NCBI GenBank assembly: GCA_030248195.1
Contig: JASAND010024004.1
Span: forward strand, 1-64,000
Reading direction: 5' to 3'
DNA from: Trissonchulus latispiculum
Lineage: Eukaryota; Nematoda; Enoplea; Enoplida; Ironidae
Length of the DNA: 64,000 bases
Shown here: piece by piece, positions 22,701 to 33,659 of the stretch
Numbering within the stretch: position 1 is the first letter of the stretch
Layout of the letters: each line of letters opens with the position of its first letter
The notes under the pieces: model-generated
The model's input: only the letters and a program-made list of their open reading frames with translations
Database searches by the model: none
Told to the model about the DNA's origin: nothing
Translations under genes and position numbers: made by a program

Positions 22701-25410
22701 ATCTCTAATTGTTACTTATAAGTTATAAATGCTATAAAAAGTTTTAGTACATGCTAAAATTGTTGTGTGCTAGAGCAAGAGCAAGCGCTAGAGTGTTGAA
22801 ATTTGCCATTAACTCAGAACATTCTTATGGAAGTGAGGAAGTTTGCTTGTTAATTGTGTAAAAACAATTGGTTCTCAATAGAGATAACGTGTTTAAGCAA
22901 AGCAAGCTTTGCTTTGTTAATTTAGGAGGCTTCTTTTTTCATTTAGGAGCTGATATAAGCTAAAATTAGACAAAAATGTATATTTGAAGTATTAACAGAT
23001 TTTCAAAAAGGTTACACTTGCAACGATATTGTAGAATTAAAGTACTCGTCGAGAGATTTCGAACAATGTAAAAATGGCTTTACAACTCCCTAAATTGCGT
23101 AAGTTATGAAGCTTTTAAATGTTCACTTAATAGATATTTTTCGTTTAAGTCGTTTAAGCGTAAGCCCCGTAAATCTACGGAGCTTAAAAATGACTGATTC
23201 TGAACTGCATTTAAGCGGTCTACTTAAGGGGGGGGGTCACTTTGGTCAAAAATCGATAGTCACGGATTTGCTCATTTTCACACATAATATGCCCCCATAT
23301 GTTCTCAAAAACAACTTAGAATATTAGCGTTCGAAATCAAACTGTGACAGAGTTATTCAGGTTCAAAGCCGGAAAACTTGAAAATTCCGGTGATGAGCCC
23401 TGCAAGGTCAAGTGGAGACCAAACGCGACCGAAAACAGGGTTAACCGATACACCAAATTACAGCCTTTACTAAGGTAATATTTAAGTGCAGACGCGGCTC
23501 AAGGTCAGCTATCCAGGCGTTCATAATGCATGCTTGAGTGCTGCACTGACCTAACCTTGCAGGACTGCCCAGTATAACTTTAACTCGTTTTATCTTGCAC
23601 AGACAACATTTTAGACCCATAGTTGTATGAGAAAAGTTGCTCCTCTTTCCATTAGCTATCGATTGATACCCATTTTGTCTATATTTGGAAAAATTTTAAA
23701 ATTGACATTTTTCACCTATAGAGATCAAAGGTGCCGCCACAGTAGCATGTTCAATATTAACGCAATTGTTTTGGCCACATTATGTGACAGACATAGATAT
23801 ATTAATTAATCTGCCAAGTTTGGTGATTTTTTATCACATAATGAGCGAGAAATTTTTTTTTTTTTTTACAGCCACCTCACCCCAGTCGGTAAGCCGGTTA
23901 GGGGTAGTGTCAGCAATTTTAGAATTTTGTCTGGGTGTGGAGGAAGCTGACACTGAATAACTGCAGTTGCAATTATCCGAGGTGTTCTACAAGGCTATCA
24001 GTACGTCCATTACTTTCACCGTAATGGAGGTCCTGTGGTAGCTCCACCTGGCAGGCGGCCACCCCTTGACATTCTCGGTAAATTGCCTAGGGGGGATCAG
24101 CAGGGTTTCCCCCGCAGCATCTGCTAGTTGCGGCCCCAAGTTGGAGCCGGATTGATGAACGCTGATCAGAATTGATCAAGTGCCCACCGAACAGACCCTT
24201 CGGGTCTGAATTTTCGTGTTGTTGGCCGATACCATGCAGAAAGTACAATCTCTTTCCTTTCTGATCAGCCCGTGTAAATGCGTTGTTTCGGTTCCAATCC
24301 TGGTGTAGGTATATACGCTATATCTGACGCTATAAGCACTGTAAGTCGTCAGTTATAATTATTATAATCTCAAGAAAATACAAATGACTTAGCTCGTTTT
24401 AGAGTGAGACTATCGGGTCAATCCAGAATCTTGCTCCATACTTTTGCAATTCTTTGTAAAATCCTATTCCGCAGGTTCCATGTTCCGTATGGTTGAGATC
24501 GATCGCTGTTTGTATTACCTCAATATGAAATTTCCAAACAAACAAACAAAACAAACCACTAGAATACTGAATTTAGTGATCACATAGTCTACTGGCAACG
24601 AACATTTCGCAAACTGGGGAATCATGCCATTAAGGTTTTGTATTGCTAGCTCTTTTCCTGCAAATTGTTTGTATTGCTGCGTATACAATGGCACCTTGCA
24701 AAATTGAGCCATGGAAGTGCTCTGGCACTAGTTTTGCTGAGTTATCTACATAATTGTGAAGACTGGCTCGTTTCTGCTTATATATAAAGGTGTTTCCTAG
24801 TGTGCAAATGTAGCGAATCCGGGTCTTTGTTCTAAATTCTACTATTTGATAGGCTCACTAGGCTGCTAGACTGCTTCCTCAGAGGGTTAAGCGCTTTCTC
24901 TTGAAAATTATAAAGATTCCAAAAAACGTTTAAACTTATCTGCTTACGACGCAGCCACTCTTCAGCTCGGCCGAGCGAGAAATTATCAAAAGAATGTGAA
25001 AATTATGAAAAATGGCCATTTTTAGCAAAATTTGCTGTTTTTGTGGCAAGTTTTTTGAGCTTACTGTAGATGATAGAAACATGCGAGTACTCTCATAAGA
25101 CGTGGTTTTATGCGCAGAGTGCAGCTATCTATTGGCTGTTTCTGTAACGCTTGCCAATCGTTCAGGACAAGCAAAAGAGTACCGTAGGTCCTGTTTTTCA
25201 TGGTCCAAAAATGGCCGATTTTCCAAAATTCTGACTTTAAAAATTCGCCAAAAATCCAATACTGAACAGAATCGCTTCGGAGGAGATAGCTGCACTCTAC
25301 AATATGTCCTTAATGGTTCTGAAAAGGTTTCAGAGTTCTGACTCCTATACAGCGAAAAATTTTTCTGCCACAACCTTTTTAATCTAACTTTTTCATTTTC
25401 CTATGTTTAA
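22701..25410. other. No recognisable gene
   Basis: AT-rich sequence with a T run (23852-23868) and a possible TTAA-plus-G-run element end near 23225. I see no exon, RNA gene or complete element. Confidence 0.3.
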
Positions 25411-27114
25411 TGTGAGGGAAGCAGATAAGCTTGTTTGCTTGTTTGGGATTTTTGGATCTTTTGCGTTTTGAGCCTGCGTTTTGAACCTTGTTTTTGAGCC
25501 TTGTTTGGATCGGTTTTGAGTCTAAAGGAGCCGAAGTGTGGACTCTCTATAATCTGTTTTAAGGTTTTAAGTCCTGTTTTGAGCCTAAACTGTCCTCTAT
25601 TGAACTGCTATATCTGCCGTATCTGTTGAATTGTTGGGAGTCTTCTGGCTGACTGTTATGTAACTTGTTTGGTCGTTTTCGGACATCTTCGTTCTTTGTT
25701 GAGAAAATTACAAAAGCCTCTATTGGAAAAAGGAATCTTAAATCAAATTTAGTAATACTTGAGCAAACTAGTTAATTGGGGTTTTTCTGACAATTTAGAG
25801 GTTAAAACTTATCTTTGGGGTTAATCAGGATTAATCGGGAATTTTGGGGAACCCCATGAGCCCTTGAGCAAACCACTATGTCACCTAAAATTACGTAACT
25901 TACGCTCATACAATGCCATCGCCTAACATCTAAAGAGACACAAAGATTTTCCGACTACAGTATCCAAAAATTGCACGTCACGACTACAGTATCCAAAAAT
26001 TGCACGTCACGCACCTGGGAGAGTCGAGAGGCGGAGCTAGAGTTTTGACTGACAGGTCTTCCCCCCAGTTTTTGGGCAGTCTTGGGTTTTGCACTGATTG
26101 GGTTTGGTCGGTCTAGAGTGACCAGTTGGATTGCGTTGTGACTATACAGGCCAGTAGAGCCTTGCTTTATTCGTTGGCTAGCGGTGCCGTGAACCGTCTT
26201 CGTGTAACCTATCTCTGAGCTTGCGCCCTCGACTCTAACCATTCCAGTCCCTCAATTATTAGCTGTGATTCTCCGAGTTTGGATTTAACGCTCTCTCTCT
26301 CCGGATTTCAAAGGTAAACTTGATCTGCCATACCCTCAGGGGCTATTGCTGATTTGGGATAAGTTGTGATAAGTGAGTAAGTAAGGTGTCAATTTCATTT
26401 CGGAATACACACAAAAAACGGGAATTCCATAAGTTTGAGGCTGTTGTGAGAACTTTTGAATAGCTAATCCTTAACGATATGCAACATTGGTTAATTTAAT
26501 TTAGTCAAACGTAACTGTATTTTGATTGCTTACAGTCCTGTGCAAAATTAGTTGGTAATTCTCTACATTCCTGTGTTAGATTAGTTGTTAATTCTCCGTC
26601 ACACAATGTCCATCATCGTTCATCTATGTGCTTGTATGTAGCTTTGCAATATGCACAATTGGTATCTCTAACTGTTGTTTATTGGTATAAATTTGACTCC
26701 AAACTATAACCTTTTTGAGCCTACTCTTAACGTAACTTGTGACTGTTGAATGCAAATTGATGCCGCTTGTTAAGATAACAATCTGTAACCATTAAAATCA
26801 TTGTGTAACTAGACATTGGTAAATTTAGTGATTCATTTAATCAGCGCTCATTTCACCTAAGGACTTTTGGTGAGAAAACCAGGCGTTGGGAAATCACTTA
26901 ACCAGCATTTCCCCGATAAAGAATAGGCCATTCCAACTGGGTTCTCCTTGCTAATTGTCTATACAGAACTTAGGACCGTGGAGAGTATTGCCCTTGTCTG
27001 TGTGATCCTATTGCAACCAAAACGGAGGGGAAGAGAACCCGGGAGGTGAGATTACATCCGACAAACTCCCAAAAACCAACTAAAACTTAACCATATTAGA
27101 TCTATTTTATCACA
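25411..27114 (+). mobile_element. Possible 5' LTR and leader of the gag-env retroelement
   Basis: The primer-binding site at 27117 implies that an LTR ends just before it; the bases CACA end at 27114, consistent with a CA terminus. A TGTGAGGG start at 25411 is the most upstream plausible TG boundary, but this is a guess. It contains a perfect 29-bp tandem duplication (25952-25980, 25981-26009). No second LTR copy is found downstream of env, so the limits cannot be confirmed. Confidence 0.35.
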
Positions 27115-27116
27115 TG

Positions 27117-27161
27117 TGGAGCCCCCGGTGAGGATCGAACTCACGACCCCTGGTTTACGAT
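27117..27161 (+). promoter_or_regulatory. Extended primer-binding site complementary to a tRNA 3' half
   Basis: The 45 bases are the complement of a tRNA from its 3' CCA (TGG at 27117) through the acceptor strand, a perfect T arm (GTGAG-TTCGATC-CTCAC), the variable region and the 3' anticodon stem into a loop with CGT (Thr). Nuclear tRNA genes do not encode CCA, and the site lies between the putative LTR end and gag, so a primer-binding site is the best reading. Usual sites match only 8-18 bases. Beyond the anticodon the match fades. A truncated tRNA pseudogene is the alternative. Confidence 0.6.
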
Positions 27162-27464
27162 AACTGTATGTATTGATTTACTGTATGTGTAACTTGTTAC
27201 TTTAATTAATTATCAAATACGTAGGCCTTAAATTTCATTAATTACGTATGTCGATAACTCCCCTTCTATATCTCGGTCTACTTGATAACGATTTGTTTTT
27301 CAGGAGCTATAACTTAAACTCTGAACCTTAGGAACTGTAGGCAGCATATATTGCGTTGGATTTGAGACTCGTGAACCTTGAACTTGTGAGTAGAAAGCTA
27401 GGTCGAATATACCGCGTTAGATTTGAGACAGGAGAAATAGCAGATATTTTAATAATATAGCAGA

Positions 27465-27640
27465 ATGCCGAATGATTTAGCCGAATTAGGAGTAGCAACC
27501 TGGGCCCAGAGGGGCCAATGCCTCTCCACCAAGCGTGGAATCACAAGTTTTAGCCAAGTTGAACGACACGTTGACAGAGTTTAACTCTGCCATTAGGGCT
27601 CAGGGTGTAGCAACCGCCTACAGCTCGGTGCCTATCTAGC
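27465..27640 (+). pseudogene. Gag N-terminus, out of frame
   Basis: An ATG at 27465 opens a short frame that stops near 27582; downstream pieces in another frame look like a capsid start (FEEHLEKYDRFCQ, about 27660-27700) before the long frame takes over near 27710. The N-terminal part of Gag is thus broken by at least two frameshifts in this copy. Confidence 0.45.
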
Positions 27641-30151
27641 ATGGGCTACCCTCTGAGTCGTTCGAGGAACACCTCGAGAAATATGACCGTTTCTGTCAGG
27701 TCATGGATTTTTGAGGAAGGACAAAAAGTCCTTACCTTTTCCAGCTCCTCAGAAGGACGGGCTTTAGAGTTATTTAGGTCAGTGCCAAAACCCAGTCGTG
27801 GCACGTGGGCTGAGATGGTGGAGGCCACAAAAAAGGTTATGATTCCCCCTCACACTGCACTCCATGCATCGTCGCTCATGTTTCAGGTGAAACAAGAGAA
27901 GGGTGAACCAGTTATGGATTATTTGATGAGACTCAATAGATACGCGCGACTAAGTTTCACAGAAGAGGACGGGTTTGCGGAGGACCAGCTAGAATTGTTG
28001 AAGTTGAGATTATTCCTTTTCGGATTACGAAGTGATCTGAAGGCACGGGTGCCTCCCGGTTGTAAAACCATGGAGCGTGCTGTTGAGAAGGCCCTTCAGG
28101 CCGAGGGTGAATACCCTGGGGAAGCCTATCCCTCTTTTATTGAACCAAATTTTCGGAATGATAGGGACAGGCCTGCTGCCATCGCTGAGGCTGAAAAGGC
28201 AGTCAAAGAATTGCAGGCCAAATTTGAACAGTTCGAATTAGATTCTAAACAGAGAGGAAATCCGAATAGGAACGGAAAAGGACGTGACTTACCCCCGGGC
28301 ACGACTTGTTTCAACTGCAACAGACCGGGGCACGTTCGCCGAGAATGCCGCCAACCTGGCGGAGGAGCATTCCGACCCAGTAACCAGGGTTCCGACCGAA
28401 ATTCTCAGCGTCGATCGGATGGAAACCAGAATTCCAATTCAAATTTTCAGACTCGGAGAGAAGGGAACTACGACCAGAATGGTCGGGGAAACCGCTATGA
28501 GCAGTATAATCGACACTATCAGAATAATAGGCGTGACGATTACGCCCCGAGACGTGACCGTTATGAGAGGAACGATCGCTATGATAGGAAACCTGCTCAG
28601 GGTAGGGACTTTCCTCCTGAAATGAAGAGAGAATATGGGCCTAAATTCGCCGTTTCTCGGACCCAAAATGAGGGGCAATATTATAAGGAAAACAGCCGAA
28701 ACCGCCAGTATTCTGGTACGTCTGATTCGGCCGGCAGCGATTGTCGCAACGGGTATTCGTCCCGGGAACATTATCATTCTCCCAGACGTAGAGAAGATTC
28801 TCGATCCGACTCTTCGGGTCAGTATACTGTCCGCACGACTCGCAGGGTGTCCAAAGATTGCATGATGCACGCAAAGCGTTGCTTAGTCTCGCCACATTTC
28901 CAACATAAAGTTCTGGTGTGCCGTCGACCATTGGTCTGCACATGTCGTGCGCCTGACGCATACAGTCAAATGAGGGAACCCGTTTACCGCCCGCCCAGCG
29001 CAAGTTCTTTTACCTCTACGGAAGAGGAATTGTTTGTGCCCTTGCCGCGGCGTCCCCCTCGGATGCCTAGTCTGAAACGGGACCGAACAGTATTCGAACC
29101 TATCGTTGACACTAACACGGTAGCAACTCAGTGTAATCTTGAAAAATCGATGGAGGTAGAAACTGAATCGGGCCGGGGTGAGGATACGTTGTTCCCCGAA
29201 GCGGACACTTTTTCCTACCTATTCCTGTTTTTTATGTGGACTCTAGCAGCTGCTGTAAGAACTTGCAGGAAGGCAGCTGTACCTGCCGCTTGGGTTCTGC
29301 TGGCCTTTCTTGTATCTAAAGCTAATGCACAGACACAGGCCGATTCTGACTCGTCTCGTTTTCTAGCAGACGAGATTGCCAAAATTGGTACCTTAGTTTT
29401 GTCCCGTTGGGGAGCAGTATTAAGTCCTGCTGGGATTGGGGTAATCTCGCAGAAAACAGAACATCTGGCACTAATCGTGCAGCTGGCCGTACCGCCTATG
29501 TCTCCTCAGTGGAAGCCCCCCGAATGGGCTAATGAGGAAGATTGCATTGACCTTTCAACCGGAAAGGCTAAGACTGACCAGTACTGTGTTCGTATGATAA
29601 ACGAAAGTTGCCCGCAATTTGACTTTTTGGAGCGTGAAATTGATTCGATTAAGCTTGAATATCGGAAATTGTATTCGGGAGTTTTAAACACTCACTTTTA
29701 CTCAAAGTTGCTCTCAAGTTTGTGCCGTTCAACACCTGGGGTCTGTACTTCTTATCCGGTACCGGAGCAAACGCACAGCCGACCTAAGTGCTTTATTGAA
29801 TTTCTGTTAGCTGGAGCGTTAGGACTAGGAGGACTTGCTAATAGTTTGGCTAACTCTTATCACTTGGGCGAACTAGATAATCGAGTAATGGCTGTGGAAC
29901 ATGGGTTTAACGTTTTGAGGGAAGACCAACTCAAAATTACTGATTCAATCAAACGGATTGTCCACGCTAATGAGCAGGTCTATGCTTTTTTGCACCACAC
30001 TGTTCAAGACTTGACCACTTTGATTATTAGGGCCCGCTGCTCAAACTTCTCTTACATGCGCCAAATCTACATGCAACTACTCGCTCATATTTTTTACCTC
30101 ATCTTTACGAGACGGTTTACATTCTGTCATGCGAGCTGGTCTACACTCTGA
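27641..30151 (+). CDS. Retroelement Gag joined in frame to an Env-like protein, no pol
   Basis: One open frame of 836 codons. Its first two dozen residues are probably read in a shifted frame. Residues about 25-175 look like a Gag capsid (VMDYLMRLNRYARLSF; LRSDLKARVP). A CCHC zinc knuckle, CFNCNRPGHVRREC, lies at 223-236, followed by an Arg/Asn/Tyr-rich nucleic-acid-binding tail (about 240-400). No protease, reverse transcriptase, RNase H or integrase follows. The frame instead runs through a Pro-rich linker into a hydrophobic, signal-like segment (about 525-565), a Cys-containing ectodomain, a Gly/Ala/Leu-rich fusion-peptide-like segment (about 720-735) and a heptad-repeat stretch (to about 790), the order of a class-I-like Env. 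The last ~30 codons are shifted; Env continues at 30129-30692 in another frame. It is either a non-autonomous element or a copy with an internal, frame-preserving deletion. Confidence 0.65.
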   Translation: MGYPLSRSRNTSRNMTVSVRSWIFEEGQKVLTFSSSSEGRALELFRSVPKPSRGTWAEMVEATKKVMIPPHTALHASSLMFQVKQEKGEPVMDYLMRLNRYARLSFTEEDGFAEDQLELLKLRLFLFGLRSDLKARVPPGCKTMERAVEKALQAEGEYPGEAYPSFIEPNFRNDRDRPAAIAEAEKAVKELQAKFEQFELDSKQRGNPNRNGKGRDLPPGTTCFNCNRPGHVRRECRQPGGGAFRPSNQGSDRNSQRRSDGNQNSNSNFQTRREGNYDQNGRGNRYEQYNRHYQNNRRDDYAPRRDRYERNDRYDRKPAQGRDFPPEMKREYGPKFAVSRTQNEGQYYKENSRNRQYSGTSDSAGSDCRNGYSSREHYHSPRRREDSRSDSSGQYTVRTTRRVSKDCMMHAKRCLVSPHFQHKVLVCRRPLVCTCRAPDAYSQMREPVYRPPSASSFTSTEEELFVPLPRRPPRMPSLKRDRTVFEPIVDTNTVATQCNLEKSMEVETESGRGEDTLFPEADTFSYLFLFFMWTLAAAVRTCRKAAVPAAWVLLAFLVSKANAQTQADSDSSRFLADEIAKIGTLVLSRWGAVLSPAGIGVISQKTEHLALIVQLAVPPMSPQWKPPEWANEEDCIDLSTGKAKTDQYCVRMINESCPQFDFLEREIDSIKLEYRKLYSGVLNTHFYSKLLSSLCRSTPGVCTSYPVPEQTHSRPKCFIEFLLAGALGLGGLANSLANSYHLGELDNRVMAVEHGFNVLREDQLKITDSIKRIVHANEQVYAFLHHTVQDLTTLIIRARCSNFSYMRQIYMQLLAHIFYLIFTRRFTFCHASWSTL

Positions 30152-30692
30152 GATTAATCCGAACTTGGTAAACTTGCAAACTTTGAAAGGGATTATCCGT
30201 ACCCATCCCTCTCTGAGAAATTCTCTACTTAGTCAGGAACCGAGTTTGATCTACCAGTTTGGGAAGGTTTATCCAATTAAGATTGATTTCAATACTCTAC
30301 GATTCGGATTTATGTTGGAAATCCCTGTACTCTTGGAACAGGAGGTAAGGCCCCTATATGCGATTCAGAACGTAGGTTACAATTCACGGAAAAACGGAAT
30401 TACTTCCTTGGCACCTTTGCCGGATTACGCGCAACGGTTAGATACTGGCGAGATTATGCGCCTTTCAAAAAGCCTAGCAGGCTGGCGTGAACGGAATCCG
30501 GAAAGCGAACTAGGGAAAGCTGGAATTCCGTTAACGGACGGGGTAAATTCCGGAATCACCTCGGCAGAAACGGATTTTCAAAAATTCAAGACGGGGAATT
30601 CCATTTTGGAAAGGCGTTGTACGTTAACAGAATTCCGGAATCCCGTCAACGTCAGGCAAACGATAAATGCCTATAAGATTCAACCTAGCTAA
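30129..30692 (+). pseudogene. Env-like continuation in another frame, foreign 3' end
   Basis: The frame overlaps the end of the previous one and carries the next Env-like part (INPNLVNLQTLKGI, then a segment ending in IPVL), so a small frameshift near 30100-30128 splits Env. From about 30490 the composition changes: palindromic GAATTCCGTTAACGG and ATTCCGGAAT words appear, as at 38753-39003, so the C-terminal ~65 codons are probably transposon sequence. No transmembrane anchor is recognisable. No 3' LTR follows. Confidence 0.5.
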
Positions 30693-30782
30693 TAGCATAT
30701 AACGCTGCAATGGATACCATCTTTACAACTGTCTGCAGCTGCAGGCTGGAGGGGAGGGCTTTGTTTGAGAGGGAATAATAGT

Positions 30783-32002
30783 ATATAGTTTCACCGGAAA
30801 ACAATGGTGCGGGGAGGGTGGGGGAGAGCCAAGGGGGTTAACTTTGCAAATTTGACTGGCAACCCCCGAAATATAATGGGGACTTGTGGAGAACAAGAAC
30901 CCCCTCGAAAGAGAACCTCAGGAAATCCAAAAAATGGCCTAAAATTCTCAAGAACAAGAACCCCCTCCCCCCCAAACGGAGGGGTCGCCACCCCCCCTAA
31001 AAATTTTTTCCTACCCCTCCCCCAAATCGATGTTTTCAGACCCCTGGCTCCCCCTAAAAATTTTCAAATCCCTATATACATTTTTGAAAAAATTTAACTA
31101 AAAATTGGAAATTTTTCCAAAAAATTACAAAAATTAGCGAAAAATTGCTAGAATTCGCATAATTAAACTAAAAATCGTTAAAAATTGAGCTGTAAATAGA
31201 GAAAATTTTTCAATTTTTTAACGAAAAACCGACTTTTTTCGAAATTTTTCGCCGACCCCCCCTAGAAAATTTTTCTTACCCCTCCCCCAAATCGACTTAC
31301 CCCTCCCCCATTTCTCGCCAAACCCCCCCTCCCTACTTTTTTTATGAACCCCCACCCCACTTTTTTCGCTAGCCACACCTGTGATGGGGAGAATCCCCGC
31401 GAAGGAGAGGACGCCAGGAAATCCAAAAAACGCCTAAAAACGAAAACATTTCTGTATTTGAACGCACATGTGTACCACCTGTTTGGGTTGGGGGACAGTG
31501 GCGAATCCAGGGGGGCCTTGCGGCCCGGACCCCCCCCCCTTTGCGATTTGAGCCCCCTCCTTTGACACATAGGTGTGGCTGGCGAAAAAAGTGGGGGTGG
31601 GGGTTCAGAAAAAAGTATGGAGGGGGTTCGGTTTGGCGAAAAAAGGGGGAGGGGGGTCGCGAAAAGTCGATTTGGGGGGAGGGGTATGAAAAATTTTCTG
31701 GGGGGGTCGGCAAAAAATTTTGAACAAAGTCGGTTTTTCGTAAAAAATTTGAAAAATTTTCTCAATTTACAGCTATTTTTAACGATTTTTAGCTTAATTA
31801 AGCGAATTCTAGCAATTTTTTGCTAGTTTTTTAAATTTTTTGGAAAAATTTCGAATTTTTAGCTAAAAATTTTCAAAAATTTAGGTAGGGGTTTGAAAAT
31901 TTTTAGGGGGGAGGGGTCTGACAAAATCGATTTGGGGGGAGGGGTAGGAAAAAATTTTTAGGGGGGGGGGGAGTTGGCGACCCCTCCATTTGGGGGGAGG
32001 GG
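30783..32002. repeat. Palindromic G/C-run element
   Basis: About 30950-31360 returns inverted as about 31600-32000: mirrored GGGGGAGGGG/CCCCTCCCC blocks around an AT-rich core, with a centre at about 31370-31590 that includes a CAGTGGCGAATCCAG end. No coding content; open frames here are low-complexity artefacts. Confidence 0.6.
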
Positions 32003-32224
32003 AGATTTCATGCGCAAATTGTAGAGCACATCGAGTTTAGTATGTGTGCGAAGTTTCAGCCCCGTATCACTTTCCGTTAAAAAGTTGCGCCCCGGACCGG
32101 TTATGGCGGCGATGTTTTTTTTCCGGTTTCTCCTATTTAATGGTCGTATTGTCCTGACTTTCCGCCTCTTTCACGTAATCTGCAGCGGAGGCCGGACCTA
32201 AAGGGGTAAGGGTCTGGTAGTACC

Positions 32225-32607
32225 CAGGGTATTTTTTACAGGGGGGGGGGGCGGGGCCCCCCCCGAAATTGACCTTCCCCCCCCGAAAATGCCTTCCCCC
32301 CCGAAATCGCCCCCTCCCGGGATTTTTGCTTCCCCCCCCCCTGGGATTTTTTGGGTGTCCAAATTTTTGCCAAAAATAGGCTAATTTTCAAAAATTTTTC
32401 GGCTTCGCCGAAGATTTTTTCGTAAAAATAGCTATTTTTAGCTTAAATCCTGGCATTTTTGAGAACTTTTAGCGTTTCACCATGCAAAATACGCCAAAAA
32501 ATACCATTTTTTGGCTCATTTATGTAAAAAACATTCCCCCCTCCCGGGCCCGGGGGGGGGCTGCCCGGGAAGCCCCACCCCGCAAAAAATCCCTAAAAGA
32601 TACCCTG
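32225..32607. mobile_element. MITE inserted in the left arm, 5-bp duplication
   Basis: Ends CAGGGTATTTTTTA and TAAAAGATACCCTG are inverted repeats. GTACC flanks both sides (32220-32224, 32608-32612). The right arm of the large palindrome lacks the insertion at the matching place (about 40395-40415), giving an empty site in the same window. The interior has G-run and C-run blocks. Confidence 0.8.
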
Positions 32608-32927
32608 GTACCCCATGCGCCATTTAAGAATCGCCACTTTTTTTGCGCCGCAGGTGCGCCACAGCGCCGCAGCGGCGCCGCAAAGTCGGCTCAGAGCGAA
32701 AAGTGACCATTTTTGTGGTCGCTGCGCAGCTCGAACGTTAAGAGCTGGAGCCGATTTCTTTTTATATTCAGAAACTACATATATTGAACTAACTAAATAG
32801 CTAAGTATCGTTTCTCTATCACTTCCCATGCGTTTGACCACAGTGGCCGGTCAAAAATGGTGAAAATTCGAAAAATCCAAATTTCTCGCTGTGTATTCAA
32901 CTTTCAGCTCAATTCTTTCATACAAAG

Positions 32928-33345
32928 GTTTTCTGGCACGGCGAATTGGTTCCCGTAAGCAGTTTTGCCGTCGGACCCACCCATATTGCTGGGCTGGTTC
33001 CACTTTGCTGTCGGGAGGGTCAAGTCGGTACCGACTTACAAGAACACCATATAGGACTGTGCATGGCCTCTCAAAACTTTGTCCATAGAGGTTTTCTGGT
33101 GCGCCCAGCTCATTCCCTGAGTCCGTTTTACCGTCCGACCCACCCATTTTGCTGGGCTGGTTCCACTTTGCTGTCGGGAGGGTCAAGTCGGTACCGACTT
33201 ACAAGAACACCATATAGGACTATGGCCTCTCAAAACTTTGTCCATAGAGGTTTCCTGGTGCGCCCAGCTCATTCCTGGAGTCCGTTTTGCCGTCCGACCC
33301 ACCCTTTTTGCTGGACTGTCTCCACTTTGCCGTTTGAAGGGTAAA
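32928..33345. repeat. Tandem ~160-bp units, left arm
   Basis: GGTTT(T/C)CTGG recurs at 32928, 33090 and 33249, each followed by CCCAGCTCATTCC-like, CCGTCCGACCCACCC-like and TCCACTTTGC segments. Open frames through the array are repeats, not genes. Confidence 0.7.
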
Positions 33346-33659
33346 TCGGGTAGGGGGTCAAGTTGTCAAAAATCAAATTTTTCAAAATTGGTCAAATTTG
33401 GTGCCAAATGAAAGCCCTAAGTGAGCTGAACAACTTTTGTCATAGAATTGCATGCTCAAAGTGGCTGTAGAGTGCTGTGGTAGGGTGGGGACTTAGGCGA
33501 TTTTGGGTCAAAAATTAAAATTTTCAAAAGTGGTCAAATTTCGAGTCAAATGAAGGCCCGCATCGAACTGAACAACTTTCGCCATAGAACCACCCACCCA
33601 AACTTGCTGTGTCGGATTTATATACTTGCTTTCTCAACCGGAATTTAAACGACAGACAT

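Noticed and set aside
28284..29003. Antisense and shifted frames inside gag-env
   Set aside because: Shadows of the gag frame; no independent features.
30804..31765. Open frames rich in Pro/Phe or Gly/Arg
   Set aside because: Both strands of a G/C-run palindrome; no codon signal or domain.
32851..33344. Repeated open frames on both strands (also 39537-40116)
   Set aside because: They follow the ~160-bp tandem units of the large palindrome, in opposite orientation in the other arm.
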